Shown: one piece after another, positions 33,601 to 42,927 of the stretch
How the letters are laid out: the number at the start of each line of letters is the position of its first letter
Numbering within the stretch: the first letter of the stretch is position 1
Origin: Amycolatopsis thermoflava N1165
GTDB taxonomy: Bacteria > Actinomycetota > Actinomycetes > Mycobacteriales > Pseudonocardiaceae
Reading direction: 5' to 3'
Assembly: GCF_000473265.1 (NCBI RefSeq)
Contig: NZ_KI421511.1
Location: forward strand, 7,475,314-7,539,313
DNA: 64,000 bases
Made by a program: the position numbers and the translations under genes
The notes under the pieces: generated by a model
The model's input: the letters and a program-made list of their open reading frames with translations, nothing else
What the model was told of the DNA's origin: nothing
The model's database searches: none

Positions 33601-34395
33601 ATGGAATCAACCGAGCGCGGCGCGCACCACGTCCAGTCGCTGGAACGCGGCCTGGCCGTGATCCGCGCGTTCGGCGCCGGGGCGCCCGAGCTGACGCTGT
33701 CCGACGTGGCGCGCTCGACCGGCCTGACCCGCGCCGCGGCCCGGCGGTTCCTGCTCACGCTCGTGGACCTCGGGTACGTGCGCACGGACGGGAAGTACTT
33801 CTCGCTGACCGCGCGCGTGCTGGAACTCGGCTACGCGTTCCTGTCCAGCATGACCCTGCCCGAGGTCGCGCAGCCGCACCTGGAGCGGTTGTCCGCGGAG
33901 GTGCGCGAGTCGAGTTCGGTGTCCGTACTGGAGGGCGCCGACATCGTCTACGTCGCGCGGGTCGCGGTGTCCCGGATCATGACGGTGAGCATCAACGTCG
34001 GCACCCGGTTCCCCGCCTACGCCACCTCGATGGGGCACGTGCTGCTCGCCGGGCTCGACGATGAGGGGTTCGCCCGGTACCTGGAGCAGGCCGAGTTGCA
34101 GCGCCTGACCTCGCACACGCTCACCTCGCCCGCCGCGTTGCGGGCCGAGCTGGCGGCGGTCCGGCAGCAGGGCTGGGCGCTGGTCGACCAGGAGCTGGAG
34201 GAGGGGCTGCGGTCGGTCGCGGCGCCGATCCGGGACCGGCAGGGCCGCGTCGTGGCGGCGGTGAACGTGTCCACTCACGCCAGCCGCACCCCGCGGGAGA
34301 CGGTGATCGAGGAGATGGTGCCGCCGCTGCTGGCCGCCGCGAAGCGCATCGAGGACGACCTGGCCGTCGCACCCGCGCAGGCGCGCCGTGGCTGA
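33601..34395 (+). CDS. pcaR: IclR-family regulator of the pca operon (PcaR-like)
   Basis: 264 residues. N-terminal winged HTH (HVQSLERGLAVIRAFGAG, TLSDVARSTGLTRAAARRFL) and C-terminal IclR effector domain (VRESSSVSVLEGADIVYVAR, FPAYATSMGHVLLAGL, VDQELEEGLRSVAAPIRD). It closely follows the PcaR/PcaU/PobR-type pattern. Position at the operon end suggests it senses protocatechuate or 3-oxoadipate and acts at the gap upstream of pcaI, where a GTTC-N7-GAAC dyad lies. Activator or repressor cannot be told. Confidence 0.9.
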   Translation: MESTERGAHHVQSLERGLAVIRAFGAGAPELTLSDVARSTGLTRAAARRFLLTLVDLGYVRTDGKYFSLTARVLELGYAFLSSMTLPEVAQPHLERLSAEVRESSSVSVLEGADIVYVARVAVSRIMTVSINVGTRFPAYATSMGHVLLAGLDDEGFARYLEQAELQRLTSHTLTSPAALRAELAAVRQQGWALVDQELEEGLRSVAAPIRDRQGRVVAAVNVSTHASRTPRETVIEEMVPPLLAAAKRIEDDLAVAPAQARRG

Positions 34396-34951
34396 GTGCG
34401 CCGGGTTGCTGCTGGCGGCCGGCGCCGGGCGGCGGATGGGGCGTCCGAAGGCGCTGGTCGAACTGGACGGGGAACCGTTGCTGCGCCGGGCTTTGCGCGT
34501 GCTGACCGACGGTGGCTGCGCGCCGGTGCGGGTGGTGGTGGGCGCGCAGGCCGACGAGGTGCGGGCGTTGCTGCCGGATCCGTCGTGGGCCGTTGAGTCG
34601 CCCGACTGGGCCAGCGGGATGGGCGCGTCGCTGCGGGCCGGGCTGCGCGCGTTGCCGGAAGCGTCGGCCGTGCTGGTGCACCTGGTCGACCTGCCCGGAG
34701 TGGACGCCCGCATCGTGTCGCGGCTGCGGGCGCTGGCATCGGTGGAGGTGGTCGCGCGCGCCGCGTACGACGGCGTGCCGGGGCATCCGGTGCTGTTCGG
34801 GCGCCGCTGGTGGGACGAGGTCGCGGAGAGCGCTTCGGGCGACCGCGGAGCCCGCGACTGGCTCCGCGGCCGCACCGACCTGCGGCTGGTGGAGTGCGCC
34901 GACCTGGGCGGCGGCCAGGACGTGGACACCCCAGCGGACCTCCGACGCTAG
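34388..34951 (+). CDS. Molybdenum cofactor cytidylyltransferase-like NTP transferase (MobA/MocA)
   Basis: 187 residues from GTG, overlapping pcaR by 8 bp. The nucleotidyltransferase signature LLLAAGAGRRMGRPKALVEL is at the N-terminus. HLVDLPGVDA supplies the metal-binding Asp, and PGHPVLFGRRWW and GDRGARDWL are MocA-type blocks. MocA attaches CMP to molybdopterin for the xanthine-oxidase family, which fits the CoxSLM-type enzyme 8 kb downstream. Its 3' end (DVDTPADLRR) has been copied several times in the following repeat array. Confidence 0.88.
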   Translation: MAECAGLLLAAGAGRRMGRPKALVELDGEPLLRRALRVLTDGGCAPVRVVVGAQADEVRALLPDPSWAVESPDWASGMGASLRAGLRALPEASAVLVHLVDLPGVDARIVSRLRALASVEVVARAAYDGVPGHPVLFGRRWWDEVAESASGDRGARDWLRGRTDLRLVECADLGGGQDVDTPADLRR

Positions 34952-35495
34952 GCGGCGCCGGCGCCGCGGAGGCTGGTCCGCCGGCAGCCGCACTTCGCCG
35001 GGATTCCGGCCCCGAACCCGCCCCGCTAAGCGGCGACCACCGGCTGACACCGGTCCGCCCGGCGGGTGTCCAGTGGAGGTCGGTGGTCACCCATGGCCGG
35101 ACGTGGATGCCCCCGCGGACCTGCCCCGCCAGGCGGCGACAACTCCGGGCCACGCCGGTTCACCGGCAGGCGCCCTTCGCCGGGATTCCGGCCCGCAGAT
35201 GCTTCCTGCTGGACCTCGGACCTGCCCACTAGGCGGCGACCCCCCGCCGATACCAGGCCGCCCGCCGGGTGTCCCGTGGAGTCCGGTGGCCGCCCTTGGC
35301 CGGAGGCGGATACCTCAGCGGACCCGGTCCGCTAGGCGGCGTCGACTCCGTGGAGGCTGGCCGGCCCGGCGGGTGTGCCGCCGAGTTCGACGGTCCCCCT
35401 TGGTTGCATGAGGACCCCCGGCGGACCTGCCCCGCTGAGCGGCGCCATGCCGCAGGTGCACTTCGCCGGATGCCGGCCCCGGACCCGCCCCGCTA
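34948..35495. repeat. ~103-bp tandem array built from the ends of mobA and the tautomerase gene
   Basis: A CTAGGCGGCG-type landmark recurs at 34948, 35026, 35129, 35229, 35332, 35435 and 35493; spacings are 78, 103, 100, 103, 103 and 58 bp. Units 2, 4 and 5 join a copy of the tautomerase 3' end (GGCGGCGACCACC..GCCGGTGTCC) to a copy of the mobA 3' end (GCGGACCTGCCCCGC, reading PADLPR). Units 1, 3 and 6 share CACTTCGCCGGGATTCCGGCCC instead. The array fills the whole space between the two convergent genes, and it has no gene of its own. Confidence 0.85.
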
Positions 35496-35876
35496 GGCGG
35501 CGACCACCCCGCCGACACCCGTCCGCCCAGCCGGTGTCCCCACCAGCTCCACAGTCAGCCCGGCTCGCACGCGCTCCCCGAACACCGCCACGATCGCGTC
35601 GGTCACCCCGGCCACCAGCCGGGCCACGATGGCGTCCGCGTCCGGGCGCTCGAACGCCGCTTCCCGGATGCCGAAGATCACCGACGGCGCGGGCGCGGAC
35701 GCCGGCTTGCCCCCGATGCCCCACCGGTTCGACGGCACCCCGACCAGCCGCACGACCGCGATCTCCCGCGCCCACTCGCCGTACACGGCGACGATCGCCT
35801 CGGTCAGGCCTTCGATCAGCTCGGTCTCACGTCCGGCCAGGTCGCTCTCCAGGACGTGCACGGTCAGATGAGGCAT
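35493..35876 (-). CDS. Two-domain (fused) 4-oxalocrotonate-tautomerase-like protein
   Basis: 127 residues from ATG with GGAGTTGAG upstream; a longer frame would bury Pro-1. MPHLTVHVLESDLAGRE begins with the catalytic N-terminal proline. The protein is two tautomerase modules in tandem: residues 2-65 and about 66-127 (second starting PSVIFGIREAAFE), each with an AIVAVxGE helix and a VELVG/VRLVG strand. Tautomerases convert enol and keto acids, often in aromatic catabolism, which suits the setting; the substrate is unknown. The C-terminus ends in the repeat array. Confidence 0.85.
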   Translation of the reverse strand: MPHLTVHVLESDLAGRETELIEGLTEAIVAVYGEWAREIAVVRLVGVPSNRWGIGGKPASAPAPSVIFGIREAAFERPDADAIVARLVAGVTDAIVAVFGERVRAGLTVELVGTPAGRTGVGGVVAA

Positions 35877-35894
35877 CTCAACTCCCAAAGTAGA

Positions 35895-35906
35895 TTTGCA
35901 AGCAAA
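35895..35906. promoter_or_regulatory. Dyad TTTGC-AA-GCAAA upstream of the tautomerase
   Basis: 5-bp arms with a 2-bp centre in an AT-rich patch (35880-35915) between the divergent tautomerase and MoxR genes, about 19 bp upstream of the tautomerase ATG. It is probably part of its promoter or operator. Confidence 0.4.
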
Positions 35907-35961
35907 GATAATTGCGGGCGGAGTGGCTGTCAACGACGGGCGAACCCCTTAGGGTGGAGGG

Positions 35962-36831
35962 GTGAAGGTCAACTCACCCGAAGAGCTGGCGACGGAGCTG
36001 GACCGGGTCGGCTACCTCGCCGACGAGGGCGTCGCCACCGCCGCGTTCCTGGCGTTGCGCATGCAGCGCCCGCTGTTCTGCGAAGGCGAACCCGGCACGG
36101 GGAAGACCTCGCTGGCCGTGTCGCTGTCGGAAGCGCTCGGCCTGCCGCTGGTGCGGTTGCAGTGCCACGAGGGCATCGACGCGGCGCAGGCGCTGTACGA
36201 ATGGGACTTCCCGCGCCAGCTGCTGCACCTGCGCGCGCTGGAAGCCGGCCGCGAGCACCTGGACGTCGAAGCCGCGGAGCAGTCGCTGTTCACCGAGCGG
36301 TTCCTGCTGGCCCGGCCGTTGCTGCGGGCGCTGAAGGAGTCGCCGTGTGTGCTGCTGGTCGACGAGATCGACCGCGCCGACGACGAGTTCGAGGCGTTCC
36401 TGCTGCAACTGCTCGACGAGAACGCCGTGACGATCCCGGAGTTCGGCGAGATCCGCGCCGTGCAGCCGCCGCTGGTGCTGCTGACCTCCAACCGGACCCG
36501 CGAGGTGCACGACGCGCTGAAGCGACGCTGCCTCTACCACTGGCTGGAGCACCCCGACCTGGCCCGCGAGGTCGCCATCCTGCGCCGTAGGCTGCCCGGG
36601 GTCGGCGAACGGCTCGCGACGCAGGTGGCCGCGGCCGTCCGCCGGCTGCGTGAGCTGGAGCTGCTGAAACCGCCGGGCATCGCCGAGTCGCTGGACTGGG
36701 CGCAGGCGCTGCTGGCGCTCAACCGCACCGAACTCGACGCGGAGATCGCAGCCCGGACCCTCGGCGCGGTGCTCAAGTACTCCGAGGACCTCGACCGCGT
36801 CCGGGCCAAACTCGACACGGTGCTGGCATAG
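35962..36831 (+). CDS. coxD: MoxR-type AAA+ ATPase (CoxD-like)
   Basis: 289 residues from GTG. Walker A is CEGEPGTGKTSLAVSL, Walker B CVLLVDEIDRADDEFEAFLL, sensor 1 VLLTSNRTREVHDALKRRC. CoxD-like MoxR ATPases work with a VWA partner (CoxE) in maturing the molybdenum centre of CO-dehydrogenase-type hydroxylases. Here the CoxE gene lies 3.7 kb downstream rather than adjacent, with a relic and three other genes in between. Role inferred from family and cluster. Confidence 0.88.
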   Translation: MKVNSPEELATELDRVGYLADEGVATAAFLALRMQRPLFCEGEPGTGKTSLAVSLSEALGLPLVRLQCHEGIDAAQALYEWDFPRQLLHLRALEAGREHLDVEAAEQSLFTERFLLARPLLRALKESPCVLLVDEIDRADDEFEAFLLQLLDENAVTIPEFGEIRAVQPPLVLLTSNRTREVHDALKRRCLYHWLEHPDLAREVAILRRRLPGVGERLATQVAAAVRRLRELELLKPPGIAESLDWAQALLALNRTELDAEIAARTLGAVLKYSEDLDRVRAKLDTVLA

Positions 36832-36859
36832 CCGACCCGGGCGAGGGCGTTCCACGAAC

Positions 36860-37470
<611 letters not shown>

Positions 37471-37541
37471 TCATCACGGCCGGGGACGCGGCCAGGGCTG
37501 GTGGTGAGCCGGGCCCACCCTGGTGTCGATGAAGGAGGCCC

Positions 37542-38180
37542 TCAGCGCGGGCGGTGCGCGAGCAGGTACGCCTGCGGAGTCGTCTCGTACTCGAACGCGG
37601 GCTCGCGGATCAGCCGCGCGGTCACCGGGAGCCCGGCGTCCGCCAGCAGTTCCGTGATGCGGTCCGGCGGCAGGCGGTACGCGTCGTAGGAAACCGTGTG
37701 CCCGTAAGCCTGTTCGAGGCGCTTGCGCTCGTCGCCGACCTGGAACGCCACCATCAGGTGCCCGCCCGGCGCGAGGACCCGCGCGAACTCCGCGAACACC
37801 TCCGGCAGCAGCTCCGGCGGCGTGTGGATGATCGAGTAGAACGCGAGGATCCCGCCCAGGCTGGCGTCCTCCAATGCCAGGTCGGACATGGAGCCGACCT
37901 CGAACCGCAGGTGCGGGTAGCGCCGCCGCGCCTCCGCCAGCATGCCAGGCGACAGGTCGATGCCGAACACCGGAACCCCCAGTGAATCCAGGTACGTCGT
38001 AACCCGCCCCGTGCCGCACCCGATGTCCGCCACCTGCCCGCCGTCCCGGCGCACGTAGTCGGCGAAGAGCCGCAACATCGCCAGGTCCTCCGGAGTCTGC
38101 TCCAGGAGGCCTTCGAGGAGTTTCGCGTAGTCGACCGCCACGGTGTCGTAGGCGGCGCGGGTCATGTCGAGATGGGTCAC
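37542..38180 (-). CDS. Class I SAM-dependent methyltransferase
   Basis: 212 residues from GTG (ATG at 38165 possible). Motif I is VADIGCGTGRVTTYLDSLG, post-I acidic strand PVFGIDLSPGMLAEAR, motif II near GGILAFYSIIHTPPELLPE, motif III RVLAPGGHLMVAF. This is the Methyltransf_11/25 type. The acceptor is unknown and no pathway neighbours point to one. It sits downstream of the leuA relic on the same strand and appears to be part of inserted material between coxD and coxE. Confidence 0.88.
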   Translation of the reverse strand: MTHLDMTRAAYDTVAVDYAKLLEGLLEQTPEDLAMLRLFADYVRRDGGQVADIGCGTGRVTTYLDSLGVPVFGIDLSPGMLAEARRRYPHLRFEVGSMSDLALEDASLGGILAFYSIIHTPPELLPEVFAEFARVLAPGGHLMVAFQVGDERKRLEQAYGHTVSYDAYRLPPDRITELLADAGLPVTARLIREPAFEYETTPQAYLLAHRPR

Positions 38181-38280
38181 GCGGCGACCGTATCGAGGGC
38201 GGGGTGGCCGGTGTGGCCCGACTCGCCGGTGCGGGAGAAATTCTTGTCCCGCAACGGTTTCCGCGACGAGGGTGGGCTCA

Positions 38281-38934
38281 TCACCCGGCTGATCCCGCTG
38301 CGCTCCCGCGACGTGATCGCGGCGGCTTCGCCCCGTCGAGGCCGTGCTGCAGCAGGTCGAAGGCCCGGTCGATCACCGCGGGCTGGTCCCGGTGCACGTC
38401 GTCGGGGTCGTCGCCGTCCAGCAGGCGGCTGGTCGCCCGCTCGTAGATCGAGTCGATCGCGGCGGTCAGCAGGTTCGCCGTCAGCCGCGCTTCCACCGGG
38501 TCGCCGGTCTCCTCGGTCAGCACGTCCGCCAGCATCGCGGCGATCTCGCGGGACTGCTCGTAGGTGCGCGTGACCAGCGCGGGACTGGCGCGCAGGATCG
38601 ACAGGAAGCCCGCCGTCCCCGGCCGCGTCCCGGACAGCGGATGGCGTTGCCGCACCAGTTCGTGGTGGTACCGCCGCAGCGCCGTCACCACGTCCTGTCC
38701 GGCGGGCCGCTCCCGGACGACCCGCTCCAGTTCGCGGAGCCGGTCGGCGTGCCGGTCGAGGAACAGGTCCTCCTTGCGTGGGAAGTAGTTGAACACGGTC
38801 ATTTTGGAGACGCCGGCGGCCTCCGCGACCTCGGCGACGGTCACGTTGTCGAAGCCTTTGACGGCGAACAGGCCGGTCGCGACGTCGGAGATGTGCCGTC
38901 GCGTGGCCTGCTTCTTCTCTTCGCGCAGTCCCAC
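38281..38934 (-). CDS. TetR-family regulator
   Basis: 217 residues from GTG. The HTH (about residues 12-57) reads ATRRHISDVATGLFAVKGFD, VAEAAGVSKMTVFNYFPRKE. The C-terminal domain carries EIAAMLADVLTEETGDPVEA and TANLLTAAIDSIYERATSRL. It is divergent from the FAD monooxygenase gene with 61 bp between starts, so it is the probable repressor of that gene. The gap is AT-rich (ATACCGAACAAAAACATTG), with ACAAA and TTTGT arms facing each other. Confidence 0.9.
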   Translation of the reverse strand: MGLREEKKQATRRHISDVATGLFAVKGFDNVTVAEVAEAAGVSKMTVFNYFPRKEDLFLDRHADRLRELERVVRERPAGQDVVTALRRYHHELVRQRHPLSGTRPGTAGFLSILRASPALVTRTYEQSREIAAMLADVLTEETGDPVEARLTANLLTAAIDSIYERATSRLLDGDDPDDVHRDQPAVIDRAFDLLQHGLDGAKPPRSRRGSAAGSAG

Positions 38935-38995
38935 GCCGGAATCCTATACCGAACAAAAACATTGACCCGGTAAAAGTTTGTGGCACGATGGGTGC

Positions 38996-40489
38996 ATGGA
39001 CTTCGACGTGGTGATCTCCGGGGGCGGACCGACCGGCCTGATGCTGGCGGGCGAGTTGCGGCTCGGCGGGCTCGACGTGCTGGTCGTGGAGCGGCGGACC
39101 GAGATCGATCCGACCCTCAAGGCGGGCTCGATCAACCTCGCGACGGGTGAGGCGCTCTACCGGCGCGGCCTGCTGGAGCGGCTCGAGCACGAGACGCGGC
39201 AGGGCATGGCGCAGGTGAAAGCGATGCTGTCGCGGGCGAAGTCGGCGCCGCCGCCGATCGCCGGGCACTTCGCCGGGATCATGGTCGGCCTCGACCTGGT
39301 CGACTTCGCCGATCCCGCGTTCCGGGACGCGGGCCCGGCCGCCAACCTGCAGCTGGTGGGCCAGCAGACGGTGGAGAAGGTGCTGGAGGAGCACGCGACC
39401 GGCCTGGGGGCGGTCGTGCGCCGGGGCGCCGAGGTCACCGGATTCGAGGCGGACGACGACGGTGTGACGGTCTTCGTCGGCGGCGAGCGGGTCCGCGCGG
39501 GCTGGCTCGTCGGCTGCGACGGTGGCCGCAGCCTGGTGCGCAAGCTGGCCGGGTTCGATTTCCCCGGCACCGATCCGGAGATCACCGGGCGTCAGGCGCT
39601 GGCCGACCTGGACGGCACCGAGGCGCTCGGGCTGGGCTGGCGCCGCACCGGCACCGGCGTCTACGTGCACGGCCCGCTGCCGGGGCGGATCCTGACCGTC
39701 GAGTTCGACGGCCCGCCCGCGGACCGCACCTCGCCGGTCACGGTCGCCGAGCTGCAGGACAGCATCCGGCGCGTGTCCGGAGTGGACGTCACGGTCAGGT
39801 CGATCCGCAGCGCCACGCGGTTCACCGACAACGCCCGCCAGGCCACCACCTACCGCAAGGGCCGGGTGCTGCTCGCCGGCGACGCGGCGCACGTCCACTC
39901 GCCGTTCGGCGGGCAGGGCCTCAACCTCGGCATCGGCGACGCGGTCAACCTCGGCTGGAAACTCGCCGCGACCGTCCGCGGCGACGCGCCGGACGGGCTG
40001 CTCGACACCTACCTGGTGGAACGGCACCCGATCGGCGAGTGGGTGCTGGAGTGGACGCGCGCGCAGATCGCGGCGATGCGGCCCGATCGGCACGCCAAGG
40101 CCCTGCGCTCGGTGCTCACTGACCTGCTCACCACCGGCGACGGGGCGACGTACCTGGCGAAGAAGCTGTCCGGGGTGCTGCACCGGTACCCGGTCGACAG
40201 CGATCACGAGCTGGCGGGCAAGAGCGCACCGGACTTCGAGTTCACCGACGGCAGCCGTCTCGCCGACCACTGCCGCGACGGCCGGGCCGTGCTGATCGGC
40301 GCGCGGATCGACGACGAGCGGGTCCGCGTGGCGCCGGGCGAAGTCGTCGGGCGGCCTGGTCTCAAGGCTCTGATCAGGCCCGACGGTCACGTCGCGTGGG
40401 CGGCCGGGGACGGCGGCACGGCCGGTCTGGAGAAGGCGTTCGCGACCTGGTTCGGCACGCGGACCCCCTCACATCGGATTTTCGCGTAA
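38996..40489 (+). CDS. FAD-dependent aromatic-ring monooxygenase (PheA/TfdB family)
   Basis: 497 residues from the second ATG (MDFDVVISGGGPTGLMLAGE). The FAD ADP-binding GxGxxG, the DG motif GCDGGRSLVRKLAGF and the GD motif GRVLLAGDAAHVHSPFGGQG place it in class A flavoprotein hydroxylases, with the thioredoxin-like C-terminal region of the PheA/TfdB/polyketide hydroxylase group. It uses NAD(P)H and O2 to hydroxylate phenolic or polycyclic aromatics. Position near pca genes suits aromatic catabolism; the divergent TetR suggests inducible expression. Confidence 0.9.
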   Translation: MDFDVVISGGGPTGLMLAGELRLGGLDVLVVERRTEIDPTLKAGSINLATGEALYRRGLLERLEHETRQGMAQVKAMLSRAKSAPPPIAGHFAGIMVGLDLVDFADPAFRDAGPAANLQLVGQQTVEKVLEEHATGLGAVVRRGAEVTGFEADDDGVTVFVGGERVRAGWLVGCDGGRSLVRKLAGFDFPGTDPEITGRQALADLDGTEALGLGWRRTGTGVYVHGPLPGRILTVEFDGPPADRTSPVTVAELQDSIRRVSGVDVTVRSIRSATRFTDNARQATTYRKGRVLLAGDAAHVHSPFGGQGLNLGIGDAVNLGWKLAATVRGDAPDGLLDTYLVERHPIGEWVLEWTRAQIAAMRPDRHAKALRSVLTDLLTTGDGATYLAKKLSGVLHRYPVDSDHELAGKSAPDFEFTDGSRLADHCRDGRAVLIGARIDDERVRVAPGEVVGRPGLKALIRPDGHVAWAAGDGGTAGLEKAFATWFGTRTPSHRIFA

Positions 40490-40499
40490 CAATGAACAG

Positions 40500-41609
40500 G
40501 TGAGCACCCAGGACCCCCTGGCCGGATTCGTCGGCTTCGCCACCGCGCTGCGCGAAGCCGGCGTCGCCTGCGGGCCGCAGCGGGTGCAGGCCTACCTCGA
40601 CGCCGTCGAGCGGCTCGACGTCGGCGAGGCGGACCAGCTGTACTGGGCGGGCAGGCTGACGCTGTGCTCGGACCCGGACGACCTGATCCGCTACGACGAC
40701 GCGTTCGCGCAGTGGTTCGCCGCCGCGCCACCGGAACCGCGGCCGGCCACCGTCCGCCGCGAGCAGCGGTCCCGCATCGCCGCACTGGTGTCGCAGCCGG
40801 CGGGCGAGGGCGAGGCCGGGGCGGACGACGAGCAGCTGCGGGTCGCGGCGACCGACGCCGAAGTGCTGCGCGAACGGGATCTCGCGGAGCTGAGCAAGGC
40901 CGAACGCGAGCACCTGCGGGAGCTGATGGCGGTGCTGCGGCCGCAACCGCCGATGCGGAAGTCCCTGCGCAGCAGGCCGGCGCGCCGCGGCTCGCTCGAC
41001 CCGGGCCGGACGCTGCGCGCGATGCTGGCCGGCGGCGGCGAACCGGTCCGGCTCGCGCACCGGAACCGGTCGACCCGCCCGCGCCGGGTGGTGCTGCTGC
41101 TCGACGTGTCCGGGTCGATGAGCCCGTACGCCGACTCGCTGCTGCGGTTCGCGCACGTCGTGGTGCGCCGTGCGCCTGCCGCCGTCGAGGTGTTCACCCT
41201 CGGCACCCGGCTGACCAGGGTGTCCCGGCAGCTGCGGCAGCGCGACCCGGAACGCGCGATGCTCGCCGCAGGCACCGCGGTGCCCGACTTCGCCGGCGGC
41301 ACCCGGCTCGGCGAGACGCTGCGGATCTTCCTGGATCGGTGGGGGCAGCGCGGCCTCGCGCGCCGTGCCGTCGTCACGGTGTTCTCCGACGGCTGGGAGC
41401 GCGGCGACCCCAGTCTCCTCGGCGAGCAGATGGCCCGGATGCGCCGCCTGGCGCACGCGGTGTTCTGGGTGAACCCGCACGCGGGACGCGAAGGCTACGC
41501 TCCGGTGCAGTCCGGCATCGCGGCCGCGCTCCCGCACGTCGACCGCTTGCTGGCCGGCCACAGCCTGGCCACCCTGGAACGACTGCTGCTGGAGATCCGC
41601 GATGCATGA
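40500..41609 (+). CDS. coxE: VWA-domain protein, CoxE family
   Basis: 369 residues from GTG, 10 bp after the monooxygenase stop. The N-terminal half is CoxE-specific (FATALREAGVACGPQRVQAY, WAGRLTLCSDPDDLIRYD). The C-terminal VWA domain has the MIDAS motif VLLLDVSGSMSPYADSLL and the Thr/Asp region FAGGTRLGETL...VFSDGWERGD. Works with a MoxR ATPase on insertion of the catalytic metal centre into CoxL-type enzymes. It overlaps the XdhC gene by 8 bp. Confidence 0.9.
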   Translation: MSTQDPLAGFVGFATALREAGVACGPQRVQAYLDAVERLDVGEADQLYWAGRLTLCSDPDDLIRYDDAFAQWFAAAPPEPRPATVRREQRSRIAALVSQPAGEGEAGADDEQLRVAATDAEVLRERDLAELSKAEREHLRELMAVLRPQPPMRKSLRSRPARRGSLDPGRTLRAMLAGGGEPVRLAHRNRSTRPRRVVLLLDVSGSMSPYADSLLRFAHVVVRRAPAAVEVFTLGTRLTRVSRQLRQRDPERAMLAAGTAVPDFAGGTRLGETLRIFLDRWGQRGLARRAVVTVFSDGWERGDPSLLGEQMARMRRLAHAVFWVNPHAGREGYAPVQSGIAAALPHVDRLLAGHSLATLERLLLEIRDA

Positions 41610-42714
41610 TGTGCTCGACGAGTTGTACAAGCGCTGGCGCGAGGGCGAAGCCGTCGGCGTCGGCACGGTCGTGGCGACCTTCTCCTCGGCGCCCCGTGCG
41701 CCGGGCGCCGCGATGCTGGTCACCGAGGACGGGACGGCGGTCGGCAGCGTGTCCGGCGGCTGCGTCGAGGGCGCGGTGTACGAGCTGGCGCAACAGGTCG
41801 TCGCCGACCGCGAGCCGGTGCTGCAGCGCTACGGCGTCAGCGACGACGACGCGTTCGCGGTGGGCCTGACCTGCGGCGGGATCATCGACATCTACGTCGA
41901 GCGGATCGACAGGGAGACCCTGCCCGAGCTGGGCGACGTCGTCGACTCGGTGCACCGCGGGGAGCCGGTCGCCGTGGTCACCGTGATCGAGCACGAGGAC
42001 CCGGAGCGGCGCGGTCGGCACATGGTCGTGTGGCCGGACCGGACCGCGGGGACGCTCGGCACCGACCGGATCGACGACGCGGTTGCCGACGACGCGCGCG
42101 GCCTGCTCGCCAACGGGCGCACCGGAACGCTGCACTACGGCCTTGAGGGCGAGCGGCGCGGCGAGGGCATGGCGGTGTTCGTCAACTCCTTCGAACCGCA
42201 GCCGCGGATGCTGGTGTTCGGCGCGATCGACTTCGCGGCCGCGATGGCGCGCATGGGCTCCTACCTCGGTTACCAGGTCACGGTGTGCGATGCGCGTCCG
42301 GTTTTCGCCACCGCGTCGCGGTTCCCGGACGCCGACGACGTCGTCGTGGACTGGCCGCACCGCTACCTCAAGGCCGAGGCGGAGGCGGGCCGCATCGACC
42401 GGCGGACCGTGATCGCGGTGCTCACCCATGACCCGAAGTTCGACGTGCCGCTGCTGGAGGTCGCGTTGCGGCTGGACGTCGGCTACATCGGGGCGATGGG
42501 GTCGCGGCGCACGCACGACGACCGCCTCGCCCGCTTGCGGGAGGCGGGATTGACAGAGGCGGAACTGTCGCGATTGGCCTCTCCGATCGGGCTCGACCTC
42601 GGCGCCCGCACACCGGAGGAGACCGCGGTGTCGATCGCCGCGGAGATCATCGCGCTGCGGTGGGGCGGTGGCGGGAAGCGGCTCACCGAGTTGTCCGGGC
42701 GCATCCACGGCTGA
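41602..42714 (+). CDS. XdhC/CoxF-family molybdenum-enzyme maturation factor
   Basis: 370 residues. The N-terminal XdhC/CoxI domain carries TFSSAPRAPGAAMLVTEDG and VGSVSGGCVEGAVYE. The C-terminal Rossmann domain has MLVFGAIDFAAAMARMGSYL, YQVTVCDARPVFA, VAVLTHDPKFDVPLLEVAL and YIGAMGSRRTHDDR. XdhC proteins bind and sulfurate molybdenum cofactor before its insertion into xanthine-oxidase-family enzymes. Translationally coupled to coxE; 213 bp precede coxS. Confidence 0.9.
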   Translation: MHDVLDELYKRWREGEAVGVGTVVATFSSAPRAPGAAMLVTEDGTAVGSVSGGCVEGAVYELAQQVVADREPVLQRYGVSDDDAFAVGLTCGGIIDIYVERIDRETLPELGDVVDSVHRGEPVAVVTVIEHEDPERRGRHMVVWPDRTAGTLGTDRIDDAVADDARGLLANGRTGTLHYGLEGERRGEGMAVFVNSFEPQPRMLVFGAIDFAAAMARMGSYLGYQVTVCDARPVFATASRFPDADDVVVDWPHRYLKAEAEAGRIDRRTVIAVLTHDPKFDVPLLEVALRLDVGYIGAMGSRRTHDDRLARLREAGLTEAELSRLASPIGLDLGARTPEETAVSIAAEIIALRWGGGGKRLTELSGRIHG

Positions 42715-42927
42715 CCCTGTCGTGCGGCTACGACTGGCCCTTTCGCAGGCCTGCGACTGGTCACTTCGTACGAGCCGATTCCGCGGTTGCGGTGGTGGAG
42801 CCGGGTTTTTCCGTGCAGCTGCGGGAGCCGGGGTGAAGTGTCACCCAACCAGGACTTGTCCGAACGGCACGGAAGTAGCACGCTCGCTTGTGAAGCCGAT
42901 CACCCAGCTCCCACCACTGGAGGCCTC

